DNA of 64,000 nt from Pseudescherichia sp031987975. GTDB taxonomy: Bacteria; Pseudomonadota; Gammaproteobacteria; Enterobacterales; Enterobacteriaceae. This document shows, in pieces, positions 45,751-54,799 of this stretch (the stretch's first letter is position 1; every line of letters begins with the position of its first letter). The stretch spans positions 124,001-188,000 of the forward strand of contig NZ_DALZYX010000005.1 in assembly GCF_031987975.1 (NCBI RefSeq). Direction: 5' to 3'. The notes under the pieces are model-generated. The model had not been told where the DNA came from. It was given only the letters and a program-made list of their open reading frames with translations, and made no database searches. Made by a program: the position numbers and the translations under genes.

Positions 45751-48750
45751 ATGGCAACATCCCCAACAAGCGTTCAGGCCTCTTCCCTTGTTTTCTACTC
45801 AATGCCCAATTATGCGGGTACTGCGCTGCGCGCGGTGCATGGTCAGACGGGAATTGTCGCTTCTTCCTCCATCTCATGGGCCGAGCAGTCCGTATCCGTT
45901 CCCGGCACCGATAATATGTACACGTTTATATGGAGCAGCGTCGATACGGGTAATCCAACTCTTTCTTACACTAATCATGTCGAGCAATATGTCACCGACA
46001 GTCTTGCCAATATTGCATCCGCTCTGCCTACCCCTCAGTACCCACTGCAGTTTCTCGGTGTTGATGCCACCCTTGCCGTGCCCGTTTTTGTGCAGCTTAG
46101 CGGAGAGTTCGTTGCACAAAACTGCTTTGCCTCCTCTAGTCTTGTCCCTGGCTCATCCAATAGCGTTTCCACCTTCGCGTCATTCGAACACGAGGGTGCT
46201 ATTGCCTTTATTCAGAATGTTAACGGCGCTTCCACCCTCGCCTCACTCATGATTGGCACGCTGGACGACGCCTCTGGTATGGTGAGCTGGTCAGGCTCCG
46301 GCTCCGTGATGCTCGTCTATAACAACGATACCCTGTCCTTCTCCTCCGTGTCCGGGCTTCCGGAAAGCTGGTCTTTTACTAATCCCGTGCTCCAGGCCGA
46401 TGGCTCCTGGCTGGTCACGCTTACTGCTGGCAAAGCCGTTGATACGGGTACCCTCTTTTCTGGTGCCTCATACAGTGGTACCAGCCAGATCCTTAACCCA
46501 CATCAATCCGTCCAGGCTAATTCAGGATCAGGCTGGCTCTGGCGCTCCATTAAACTTTACGACATGCCTGTCCTGCTCTATTCATCTTTCAACCCTATCG
46601 ATACGGCCTTCGACTATACCGAATATCAGCTTGTGCGGATGAATGCGGACACGCCAGATTTTGCCACACTTTTTACCGGACATATGCCAGCGCAGCTTCT
46701 CGCGCTGGATAAGACCGATGTCCAGTTAAACGTCACCCTCAGTACTACCGATACAGAGGATGAGGTGATGGCTATTACCCAACGCTATCCTTCCACCTTT
46801 TACTCTGCCGTGACGCGCGGTCATACCGGATTGCTGGCCGTTATGCCTTCATCAGGAAGCGTACAGACCCTCTCATTACAGTCCGGTACGTTAAATGCCG
46901 ATGGGACAGCAAACTTCTCTATTTCCGGTTCGTTCACAGTTTGCTTTACCGGCGGCGTTCCGGTCATTACCTCCGGTACGGGTATTCCTGGTAACTGGAG
47001 TTTTAGCGACCCCGCTCAGCAAGCTGACGGAACCTGGCTTGTGGTGCTTTCGGACGCGACGCTACCCGCTACGGCAGAGATCGATAGCCTAACCAGTGAC
47101 AAAACCAGTATTGAAAATAACGGTATTGATACCGCTGTTTTCTCTGCCAACGTTATCGATACCGCTTCTGGCCTGGCGCTTGCCGACGTCTCCGTGGAGT
47201 GGAAAACAACCCTCGGCAACCTCAGCGCCAGCGCCACGCTCACTAACAGCAGCGGCGTCGCGACCGTCACTCTGACCGATACAGGCGACATTGGCACCGC
47301 TACGGTAATGGCACGTATTAGCAACGGCAGTTCAAAATCGTACGATATTGAAGTAACGACCAGTAAATCGTTTGCCATTATCCGTGGCGCTCGCGGTTGC
47401 AGCCGTGGAGCGGGCCAGTTGCAAACAGGCTGCCTGGCCGCACTCGATCCGCTTACGCTTAGACCCCTATCCGTAGTCTGGCGTTATCAAAACAGCGCGG
47501 ATTACACCATAAGCAGTTATTTCATCGATACGCATCCCGATGAATACCTTGAAGTCAGCAATATTAATGGTGACACCCTTACGCTTAATGTCGCTAATAT
47601 CATCGGCAACGGCGAGTGGAAGGACGACCTCATTTCTACGGGGGCATTTGCCGTGAAATTAAATAACGGCAGCTATGTGGGATGGGGGGAAACAAGCAAG
47701 GGCGGGTATACGCTGCCTGCCAGCATTAACCACGATGTGCGCTCCCTCTATGCTACATATTACTCTTTTGCAGCGCTCCGCGACGATCGTAGCGTTATTG
47801 CCTGGGGGGACGAAACTGAAGGCGGAGATGTTCCTGCCAGCATAGCGGGACGCCTTAGCATAGTGGATATAAAAGGCTCCCGGGGAACCTATGCTTTACG
47901 TTCACTCATCTCCCCCTATATTCAAACATGGGGATGGGGTGTAGATGATGGCCAGTCGATTGATCTCTCCGTCCCAGACAATATTGCCGCGATGAGCGAT
48001 ATACAGACAATCATTGCCAATGAAAATGCATTTGCGGCCATTAATCGGGGTGGAGAGCTTTTTGCCTGGGGCAGTGAGAATACAGGAGGGTCTGTTCCAC
48101 AAGAAATAAGCGCCCTCAGCGGTATTGATACGTGCTGTGCCAGCCGTCGTGCCTTCGCTGTCATTGCAAACGGCGCAATAAAAGCGTGGGGCGATACTGA
48201 TTATGGCGGCGATGCAAGTGCTGTCAGAACCATTAACAATGCTTCACGGCTGGTTGCCACCGAGTCTGCTTATACGGCAATACTTTCAAATGGTGGTATA
48301 ACGTGCTGGGGGAACAGCACTTATGGTAATAGCCTGCCAGCCCAGTATAAATCGCGAAATGACATTATCGATGTTAAAAGCACCTATGGTGCCTTCGCTG
48401 CGCTCTGCCTTGACGGCACCGTTATTGCATGGGGCAACGCAGCCTATGGCGGAGACGCCAGCGCGGTAGCCAGTTTACTCACTGATATTGTTGCGCTTAG
48501 CGCAAACAGCAGCAGTTTTGCCGCATTAACCAGATCGGGGCGTGTAATTACCTGGGGCGACCCCGCCACGGGGGGCCGAGATTCATTAGTTCCAGGCCTG
48601 AATAACGTTACCGCTATTTACAGCAATACCCGCGCTTTTGCCGCGATCAAAAACGATGATTCACTCTTTGTTTGGGGCGACGCCTCCTCTGGCGTTATTG
48701 ATTTCCCGGCAGAGGTAATTAACGGCAACATCTCTTACTACGTAAATTAA
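45751..48750 (+). CDS. Beta/gamma-crystallin, Big_1 and RCC1-propeller protein (999 aa)
   Basis: Domain order: crystallin unit with YSMPNYAG (residues 16-23); second crystallin unit with FSGASYSG (236-243); one Big_1 at about 440-535, nearly identical to that of the 781-aa protein; a linker (536-631); then nine RCC1-like repeats of about 41 residues (about 632-985). The repeats have the pattern AFAAIxxxGxLxAWGxxxxGGxVP, for example AFAAINRGGELFAWGSENTG. RCC1 repeats fold as beta-propellers and usually bind proteins. No signal peptide is seen. This is a paralogue of the 781-aa protein with a different C-terminal head, which suggests domain shuffling. Function unknown; an effector or adhesin head is possible. 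Confidence 0.8.
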   Translation: MATSPTSVQASSLVFYSMPNYAGTALRAVHGQTGIVASSSISWAEQSVSVPGTDNMYTFIWSSVDTGNPTLSYTNHVEQYVTDSLANIASALPTPQYPLQFLGVDATLAVPVFVQLSGEFVAQNCFASSSLVPGSSNSVSTFASFEHEGAIAFIQNVNGASTLASLMIGTLDDASGMVSWSGSGSVMLVYNNDTLSFSSVSGLPESWSFTNPVLQADGSWLVTLTAGKAVDTGTLFSGASYSGTSQILNPHQSVQANSGSGWLWRSIKLYDMPVLLYSSFNPIDTAFDYTEYQLVRMNADTPDFATLFTGHMPAQLLALDKTDVQLNVTLSTTDTEDEVMAITQRYPSTFYSAVTRGHTGLLAVMPSSGSVQTLSLQSGTLNADGTANFSISGSFTVCFTGGVPVITSGTGIPGNWSFSDPAQQADGTWLVVLSDATLPATAEIDSLTSDKTSIENNGIDTAVFSANVIDTASGLALADVSVEWKTTLGNLSASATLTNSSGVATVTLTDTGDIGTATVMARISNGSSKSYDIEVTTSKSFAIIRGARGCSRGAGQLQTGCLAALDPLTLRPLSVVWRYQNSADYTISSYFIDTHPDEYLEVSNINGDTLTLNVANIIGNGEWKDDLISTGAFAVKLNNGSYVGWGETSKGGYTLPASINHDVRSLYATYYSFAALRDDRSVIAWGDETEGGDVPASIAGRLSIVDIKGSRGTYALRSLISPYIQTWGWGVDDGQSIDLSVPDNIAAMSDIQTIIANENAFAAINRGGELFAWGSENTGGSVPQEISALSGIDTCCASRRAFAVIANGAIKAWGDTDYGGDASAVRTINNASRLVATESAYTAILSNGGITCWGNSTYGNSLPAQYKSRNDIIDVKSTYGAFAALCLDGTVIAWGNAAYGGDASAVASLLTDIVALSANSSSFAALTRSGRVITWGDPATGGRDSLVPGLNNVTAIYSNTRAFAAIKNDDSLFVWGDASSGVIDFPAEVINGNISYYVN

Positions 48751-48763
48751 CAAGAATAGAATT

Positions 48764-48787
48764 GCCAGCGGTTTAGTCACCGCTGGC
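48764..48787 (+). terminator. Hairpin after the 999-aa gene
   Basis: Stem GCCAGCGGT / ACCGCTGGC with a 6-base loop, 13 bp after the stop. No U-run follows, so termination strength is uncertain. Confidence 0.5.
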
Positions 48788-48810
48788 ACATTAAAATAAG
48801 AGAAGAAATT

Positions 48811-50292
48811 ATGAAAACCTCAAAATATATTAGCGCCCTGCTTTTTGTATCATTCAACCTTTTTGCACAAAACAATCTCACTTCCCCTCAGTCTGGCTGG
48901 CAAGACCTGCATGGTGAACAGGTAGCAGCAAACCTGTCTAAACAATATATAGATAGCGTGGATTCATGCAGTAAAAACTCACCCGCTTTTAATTGCTCAG
49001 GTATATTATTAAGAGGAACCAATCATTCATCTAGCTATTTTTCATGGAATCCAAGCCCGGCCTCGGTCACCAGCGGCGGGGTGTCTTTCTCCTATCTCAG
49101 GGCGGATTCAAAATATACCAAACTCGCTTATAGCTACGACAACGGTTTTTTCCTATACCCTGACGATGATAAACCTGAAGGTAAAATTGCCCTCGATGTG
49201 CTCTGTTCTTTCCCCATTGATGCTGCCTCAGACAACCGTATGGATGCAGGGTGTGGTATGACATATGGGCATAATGAAAGTGAACAGTGCCAACTGCAGG
49301 GTATTACTGATGCGAATGGCTGGTATAATCATTATGTCAAATATAATAGATCTCATGCCTCAGAGTGTGGATTTGGTCTGACAGAAGACTATGCAAACGT
49401 GACCGATGCGTTTAACCAGACAATATTGAGCATGGCCAAGATAAGCTCGGAATCCATTAACGATCAAAATGAATTGCGCATCGCAACCTGGCAGCAGGAT
49501 ATCCCCACTAAACTGCCTATCCAGGCATTCTTCTATCTCAATGCCAGCGGCCTTGTCGATGCGCAGGCCGACCAGATTGATTTCTATAACCAAACCAATG
49601 GCATGTTTGTACCGGTCATAAAATTGACTCTGCCAACATCTCAATTTGGACAAGCAACACTCTATTATGACCGGAATGCTCAGGTTAAAACCGACACGTT
49701 ATCCGTTACCGATATGCTGGCTATTCCGCCTACCATTGAAACGACGGGTGATAAAACGGTTGCCCATTTGACTGCAACAGTGCGTTCGTCAAACGGCGAG
49801 GCCATTAGTGGTGCGCTAGTTACATGGGTAACAACATCATCAACCGGAAAGCTGGCGCAGATATACAGCTATACTGATGCATCTGGCGTCGCTACCAACT
49901 CTTTTACCGATACCAAAGCCGAAAACGCCGTCGTGTTTGCCTATGGACCTGATGGTCAAAATCATAATTACCGGATCATTCCGGTAAAACAGAGTGCTGA
50001 ACAAGATCTCTATATTGATACCCTCAAAGTCAGTAAAACCACGATTAGCGCCAGTGGGCAGGATAGCGCGGCCATTACCGCTGTTGTGAAGAGCAAAACG
50101 GGCAGCACCGTAGCAGGGACAAACGTTCACTGGACGACAACGTTGGGACAGCTAAGCGCAACAACATCGACAACGGATAATGAAGGTTCGGCCAGCACTA
50201 CATTCAGCAGCACCACTTCTGGAGAAGCGATTATAACCGCGACCCTGGATAACGGCAGTCAGCAGTCTACCTGGATAGACGTGGTCAATTAA
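48811..50292 (+). CDS. Secreted halovibrin-like protein with two Big_1 domains
   Basis: This 493-residue protein has a Sec signal peptide at residues 1-19 (MKTSKYISALLFVSFNLFAQ). Residues 20-305 resemble proteins annotated as halovibrin (HvnA-like): GEQVAANLSKQYIDSVDSCS, then FNCSGILLRGT, YFSWNPSPASVTSGGVSFSY and LDVLCSFPIDAASDNRMDAG. Five to six cysteines in this part suit disulfides in the periplasm or outside. Two Big_1 domains follow (about 308-398 and 400-493). It is the only Ig-like protein of this cluster with a clear signal peptide, apart from the inverse autotransporter. The halovibrin match is from memory of the family pattern and is only moderately certain; an NAD-directed activity was reported for halovibrins, but no catalytic residues are assigned here. 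Confidence 0.65.
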   Translation: MKTSKYISALLFVSFNLFAQNNLTSPQSGWQDLHGEQVAANLSKQYIDSVDSCSKNSPAFNCSGILLRGTNHSSSYFSWNPSPASVTSGGVSFSYLRADSKYTKLAYSYDNGFFLYPDDDKPEGKIALDVLCSFPIDAASDNRMDAGCGMTYGHNESEQCQLQGITDANGWYNHYVKYNRSHASECGFGLTEDYANVTDAFNQTILSMAKISSESINDQNELRIATWQQDIPTKLPIQAFFYLNASGLVDAQADQIDFYNQTNGMFVPVIKLTLPTSQFGQATLYYDRNAQVKTDTLSVTDMLAIPPTIETTGDKTVAHLTATVRSSNGEAISGALVTWVTTSSTGKLAQIYSYTDASGVATNSFTDTKAENAVVFAYGPDGQNHNYRIIPVKQSAEQDLYIDTLKVSKTTISASGQDSAAITAVVKSKTGSTVAGTNVHWTTTLGQLSATTSTTDNEGSASTTFSSTTSGEAIITATLDNGSQQSTWIDVVN

Positions 50293-50301
50293 ATACGTTA
50301 G

Positions 50302-50326
50302 CCAGGCAGGCTTACGCCGCCTGGCA
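50302..50326 (+). terminator. Hairpin after the halovibrin-like gene
   Basis: GCCAGGC / GCCTGGC stem around AGGCTTACGCC, 10 bp after the stop, followed by ATACCTCTTCTC. Weak U-richness. Confidence 0.5.
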
Positions 50327-50409
50327 TACCTCTTCTCGGTCTGGTCCCATCCCACCCTTACCCTTCGGTGTCTATACTGTAGTGTTTATGCGCTACTACT
50401 GGAGGTAAA

Positions 50410-51528
50410 ATGGAGTATCTGGCACGGCTGAATATCGTTACGGTGTTGATGTCACCGGCGTTCTGGATCAACCTGGCTATCGTCTTTTTTGTTACTCTCA
50501 TTACTTACTGGTTGACCAACCGACTGCTTAACTTTGTCTACAAAAGGATCCAGCAGGCCAGTAAAAAAGAGGGTAACAGCACTCACTCACGCTTTATCGC
50601 CTTCGATATACTGAAGCGAACCAATAAGGTTCTTCTTTTCATTGCGGCTTTTCTGTTCAGCCTGCGGTTTGTCGATCTGCCTGACCGCCTCTTCTCTACG
50701 GTCTCCCACATCTGGTTTTTTGTCATTGCTATTCAGATTGCTATCTGGCTCGATCAGGGCGTGCAATCGTGGATGCGCCATCTGCTCTATGCCCCAGGCG
50801 CCAATAAAAACCCGGTAACGCTGGTCATTCTGGGCATGATCCTGCGCGTCGTTGTCTGGTCAATGATGCTGCTGTCGATTCTGGCAAATATTGGCGTTGA
50901 TATTACCGCGCTGGTTGCCAGCCTTGGCGTCGGCGGTATTGCTATCGCGCTGGCGGTGCAGACCGTACTGAGCGATGTTTTCGCCTCGCTGTCGATCGGT
51001 TTCGATAAGCCCTTTGAGATCGGCGACTTTGTGGTATTTAACGACGTGGCGGGCACCATTGAGCACATTGGGCTGAAAACCACCCGTATTCGCAGCCTTA
51101 GCGGGGAACAGATTGTTTGCGCCAACGCCCAGCTATTGCAACAGACCATTCATAACTACAAGCGTATGCAGACCCGCCGTATCGTCTTTACCTTCGGCGT
51201 CGCACTCGCAACCCCGCCGGAAAAGCTGCGTATGATTGGTGACATGGTAAAAACGATCATTACTGAGGTTGGCGAAACGAAATTCGACCGCGCACACCTG
51301 CTGGCCTTTAATGCCGATCGTCTGACCTTTGAGGTAGTTCATATTGTGAATACCGCCGATTACAACAAGTATATGGATATTCAGCAGGAGATTAATATTC
51401 GTATTATTGAGAAGCTGAATGAACACGAGGTTGAACTGGCGCTGCCGAGTCTGGTTGTCAGAACGCCCGCCCAGCCCGAAGCGACGCCGTTCCCGGTTGC
51501 CATGCAGCGCTGGCGCAAGGAAGCCTGA
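50410..51528 (+). CDS. MscS-family mechanosensitive channel
   Basis: A 372-residue inner-membrane protein with four to five helices (about residues 14-36, 72-88, 98-118, 138-162 and 166-185). The last, LVASLGVGGIAIALAVQTVL, is the glycine/alanine-rich pore helix of MscS channels, followed by the beta-domain start FASLSIGFDKPFEIGDFV. It releases solutes on osmotic downshift. It does not match E. coli YnaI or YbdG, so I give no symbol. A GGAGG ribosome site precedes the ATG. Its codon use and composition look core-like, so the island probably ends before it. Confidence 0.9.
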   Translation: MEYLARLNIVTVLMSPAFWINLAIVFFVTLITYWLTNRLLNFVYKRIQQASKKEGNSTHSRFIAFDILKRTNKVLLFIAAFLFSLRFVDLPDRLFSTVSHIWFFVIAIQIAIWLDQGVQSWMRHLLYAPGANKNPVTLVILGMILRVVVWSMMLLSILANIGVDITALVASLGVGGIAIALAVQTVLSDVFASLSIGFDKPFEIGDFVVFNDVAGTIEHIGLKTTRIRSLSGEQIVCANAQLLQQTIHNYKRMQTRRIVFTFGVALATPPEKLRMIGDMVKTIITEVGETKFDRAHLLAFNADRLTFEVVHIVNTADYNKYMDIQQEINIRIIEKLNEHEVELALPSLVVRTPAQPEATPFPVAMQRWRKEA

Positions 51529-51618
51529 TACCGGCACCGGTAGCATTTCTCGCCATCCCGAACGGATGGCATATAATGCTAAAGTAGCCAATCAACCAGC
51601 TTAAAAAAGGGGTAGCTA

Positions 51619-51759
51619 ATGGAAATTGATCTCGACAACCTGGAGTTTGCCGGGCTTGAAGAAGCGCAGGAGCGCAATGCGGAACGTCTGGAAGATGCTG
51701 ATAAAAAAGCGCAGGCAATCGTCGCTGACGATGACTGCGGTGACGCCTGCAAAATCTGA
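51619..51759 (+). CDS. Small acidic protein of 46 residues
   Basis: ATG at 51619 preceded by AAAGGGGT encodes MEIDLDNLEFAGLEEAQERN, continuing to a C-terminal DDDCGDACKI. It is very acidic and probably helical, with two cysteines near the end (DCGDAC) that could bind metal or form a disulfide. It is followed at once by a strong terminator, which supports a real short gene. I do not recognise the family. Confidence 0.65.
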   Translation: MEIDLDNLEFAGLEEAQERNAERLEDADKKAQAIVADDDCGDACKI

Positions 51760-51764
51760 TGCGT

Positions 51765-51790
51765 AAACCGGCCACTCTGGCCGGTTTTTT
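51765..51790 (+). terminator. Bidirectional terminator
   Basis: AACCGGCCA / TGGCCGGTT stem with CTC loop followed by T4AT, between the 46-residue gene and the convergent 52-kb gene. Confidence 0.88.
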
Positions 51791-52955
51791 ATATGTTGAT
51801 GGGGCAGACGGCGGCAAACTCGAGGTGTTGCTCCGGCTCCGGCTTATAGCGCTCCAGTCTTTCAAAAAGCGTTTGCACCACCTCCAGCCGCTCTCTTTGC
51901 GTGGCAAAATCCCGCTGCCGCAGAGCATTCTGGGTTAAGCTATCTAGCAAGTTTTTCGCCTCCGCTGCCGCCGTACTGCGCATGGTAGGCGGATAGACAG
52001 GATTAAGGGCAATATCAATACTCATGTCCGTCTGCAGCTGGTTGCTATTGACGACAACAAGGCTCTCTGGCGGAAACATCTCAGAAACCAGACGGTGGCT
52101 CAAGGTCACCAGCTTGATGTTGTAATCCTGTCGGGGGGTCTCCGCAGGCCTGGCGATATCGACGAACTGCGCGATACGGGCAGCAAAGGCAACTGCTTCG
52201 CGATCGGGTGGGTTATACTGAGCCTCAGCAACCGAGAGCATAAGAAAGGCCAGCCCCGCCGCCTGTTTGGCTTGTGATCCCGCGCGCTCGGCTGTAGCAA
52301 ACCCTAGCCCCAGCACCACTAACCTTCGTGCCAGGTGCAGGCTGGCCTCATCCAGCTCCGTATCGCTTTTCAGCAGAGGGTAGCGCTTGATAAATTCCAG
52401 CATCGCCTTCATACCGGCCCCATCCTGCTGAATTTGATTCATGCCGCGTTCCAACAGATGGATACGCTGCCGGGCGACAGTACACATGAGCTGGGCGATG
52501 TCATGCTGCACGCTGACCGTCAATGAATAAGGGGGAAAACAGACCTTCTGGTAATCCGCGACAGTTAGCCTCTCCTCCTCATCACTTTGCCGATCGGTAA
52601 AGACGCTGTTATCTGGATCGCTGGCCCACGCCCAGGCGAAGCGCGCCTCCGCCAGCAGCCAGGCCGGAGGTGCATTCATCTCTTCAATCTGTGCCAGTGC
52701 GGCGCTCGCCTGCTGCCGATAAACTGCGCGGTCTAAACCCGCTTCTGCCGCCGCATCGCCCGCCTGGTAAACCCGGTCAAGCAGACAGCGCCCGCGCCCT
52801 GCATCGTCCGGACTACTGCTGCACTCCGCAGGGGGATCGGTGGGATAGAAAGCCCATGCCTCATAAGTTTGTAGAGCGAAGATAGAGAGCAGAAGAAGTG
52901 CCACACTATTCCAGCTTCCGTGCAGAAAAGCGAAAAGACGTTCTGGTATCGACAT
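51789..52955 (-). CDS. Membrane-anchored protein of unknown function
   Basis: A 388-residue protein (start at ATG 52955, MSIPERLFAFLHG; a GTG ten codons upstream is equally possible because neither has a good ribosome site). One membrane helix WNSVALLLLSIFALQTYEAW lies near the N-terminus. After it comes a mostly helical domain with few conserved motifs (ECSSSPDDAGRGRCLLDRVY, MCTVARQRIHLLERGMNQIQ). The helix pattern suggests a periplasmic helical-repeat protein anchored in the inner membrane. I recognise no family. It is divergent from amn. Confidence 0.65.
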   Translation of the reverse strand: MSIPERLFAFLHGSWNSVALLLLSIFALQTYEAWAFYPTDPPAECSSSPDDAGRGRCLLDRVYQAGDAAAEAGLDRAVYRQQASAALAQIEEMNAPPAWLLAEARFAWAWASDPDNSVFTDRQSDEEERLTVADYQKVCFPPYSLTVSVQHDIAQLMCTVARQRIHLLERGMNQIQQDGAGMKAMLEFIKRYPLLKSDTELDEASLHLARRLVVLGLGFATAERAGSQAKQAAGLAFLMLSVAEAQYNPPDREAVAFAARIAQFVDIARPAETPRQDYNIKLVTLSHRLVSEMFPPESLVVVNSNQLQTDMSIDIALNPVYPPTMRSTAAAEAKNLLDSLTQNALRQRDFATQRERLEVVQTLFERLERYKPEPEQHLEFAAVCPINI

Positions 52956-53050
52956 TAAAAGAGACCCGGCGACGATCGGTCCCACGAGTATAGGCAGGAC
53001 GCGGACAGGTAAAGTATGAAATTATCCCACCCTTTTGTTTCACATTCGTG

Positions 53051-53072
53051 TGACATACTATCGTGTATGTCA
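53051..53072. promoter_or_regulatory. Inverted repeat before amn
   Basis: TGACATAC-TATCGT-GTATGTCA is a perfect 8-bp inverted repeat, 26 bp upstream of the amn start, in the divergent promoter region. It could bind a dimeric regulator. E. coli amn is in the Pho regulon, but this does not look like a canonical Pho box. Confidence 0.45.
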
Positions 53073-53098
53073 GCACACCCGTGAACAAGGAGATAATG

Positions 53099-54553
53099 AT
53101 GTATAACAAGGGCGAAGGTCTGACGCCGGAGCAGGCGCTGGAGAAGCTTGATGCACTCTATGAGCAGTCAGTGAACGCACTACGCGATGCCATCGGGGTC
53201 TTTATTAATGACGGTACGCTGCCCGATACTCTGGCACGTGCCCAGGGCAAGTTCGTCTACCCTGAGCTGTCGGTCTCCTGGGATGGGAATACCACAAATC
53301 CGCCAAAAACCCGTGCTTACGGCCGTTTTACCCACTCCGGCCGCTACACTACCACCATCACACGTCCGGGACTGTTCCGCTCCTATCTGCTGGAACAGTT
53401 AACGCTGCTGTACAATGACTATGGGGCAGTAATTGAAGTTGGGCCATCCCAGCATGAGATCCCCTATCCTTATGTTATTGATGGCTCAGCGCTGACGCTG
53501 GATCGCTCAATGAGCGCGGGGCTGACCCGCCACTTCCCGACTACCGAGCTGGCACAGATTGGCGATGAGACTGCCGACGGCCTGTTTCACCCCACAGAAC
53601 TCTATCCGCTGTCGCATTTTGATGCGCGCCGCGTTGATTTCTCACTGGCTCGCCTGCGTCACTATACCGGCACGCCTGTGGAACACTTCCAGCCCTTCGT
53701 GTTGTTTACCAACTATACCCGCTACGTGGATGAGTTTGTGCGCTGGGGCTGTAGCCAGATCCTCGATCCTGACAGCCCCTATATTGCGCTCTCTTGCGCA
53801 GGCGGGGTCTGGATCACTGCCGAGACCGAGGCGCCGGAAGAGGCTATTTCCGATCTGGCATGGAAAAAGCATCAGATGCCTGCCTGGCATCTGATCACCG
53901 CCGATGGCGAAGGCATTACGCTGGTCAATATTGGCGTTGGGCCGTCGAACGCCAAAACCATTTGCGATCACCTTGCCGTACTGCGCCCTGCATTATGGCT
54001 GATGATTGGCCATTGTGGCGGCCTACGTGAAAGCCAGTCCATTGGCGACTATGTGCTGGCGCACGCCTATCTGCGCGACGATCATGTATTGGATGCGGTA
54101 CTGCCGCCGGATATTCCCATTCCAAGCATTGCCGAGGTCCAGCGCGCGCTCTATGACGCTACCAAAATGGTCAGCGGCATGCCTGGTGAAGAGGTTAAAC
54201 AGCGACTGCGTACCGGGACGGTCGTCACCACTGACGATCGCAACTGGGAGCTGCGCTACAGCGCCTCGGCCTTGAGGTTTAACCTGAGCCGTGCGGTGGC
54301 AATCGATATGGAGAGCGCCACCATCGCCGCACAGGGCTACCGCTTCCGCGTCCCGTACGGCACCCTGCTCTGCGTTTCGGATAAGCCGCTGCATGGCGAA
54401 ATCAAGCTGCCGGGCCAGGCGAACCGTTTTTACGAGGGCGCTATTTCTGAGCATTTGCAGATTGGGATCCGGGCGATTGACCTGTTGCGCGCCGAGGGTG
54501 ACCGTCTGCACTCGCGTAAGCTGAGAACCTTTAACGAGCCGCCGTTCCGGTAA
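53099..54553 (+). CDS. amn: AMP nucleosidase
   Basis: This 484-residue enzyme hydrolyses AMP to adenine and ribose 5-phosphate and controls adenylate levels. It has an N-terminal AMN-specific domain and a C-terminal nucleoside-phosphorylase-type domain (GHCGGLRESQSIGDYVLAHA, then AIDMESATIA with the catalytic Asp region). The ATG at 53099 is well spaced from AAGGAG and gives the E. coli length of 484. In E. coli amn is followed by yeeN and asnW; here a crystallin/Ig gene occupies the place of yeeN. Confidence 0.98.
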   Translation: MYNKGEGLTPEQALEKLDALYEQSVNALRDAIGVFINDGTLPDTLARAQGKFVYPELSVSWDGNTTNPPKTRAYGRFTHSGRYTTTITRPGLFRSYLLEQLTLLYNDYGAVIEVGPSQHEIPYPYVIDGSALTLDRSMSAGLTRHFPTTELAQIGDETADGLFHPTELYPLSHFDARRVDFSLARLRHYTGTPVEHFQPFVLFTNYTRYVDEFVRWGCSQILDPDSPYIALSCAGGVWITAETEAPEEAISDLAWKKHQMPAWHLITADGEGITLVNIGVGPSNAKTICDHLAVLRPALWLMIGHCGGLRESQSIGDYVLAHAYLRDDHVLDAVLPPDIPIPSIAEVQRALYDATKMVSGMPGEEVKQRLRTGTVVTTDDRNWELRYSASALRFNLSRAVAIDMESATIAAQGYRFRVPYGTLLCVSDKPLHGEIKLPGQANRFYEGAISEHLQIGIRAIDLLRAEGDRLHSRKLRTFNEPPFR

Positions 54554-54589
54554 GCAGAACGACGATTAAAGAAATAGTTTTTAGCTGGC

Positions 54590-54620
54590 AAAGGCTTCTT
54601 TCCAGAAGCCTTTATTATTT
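54590..54620 (+). terminator. Terminator of amn
   Basis: AAGGCTTCT / AGAAGCCTT stem with TTCC loop, followed by TATTATTT. Confidence 0.85.
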
Positions 54621-54799
54621 ACGAGGCGTTAACAGTTTTATGCAAGTGAGTAAAAAAAATGCTGAACCTTCACAGGTAAAAAAGCGCTACCACTGCCACC
54701 AGCATCCTGTGCTAAAAGCGTGACATGCGCATAGCGCTCTTCTTTTTTCGCAGATTGCGTATGCGAGAGTAACTTAACTATTTTAACTATTCGGGATAC

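Noticed and set aside
43213..48750. One gene split by a frameshift
   Set aside because: Each of the two genes has its own leader, ribosome site, full N-terminal unit, C-terminal head and terminator, so they are paralogues and not fragments.
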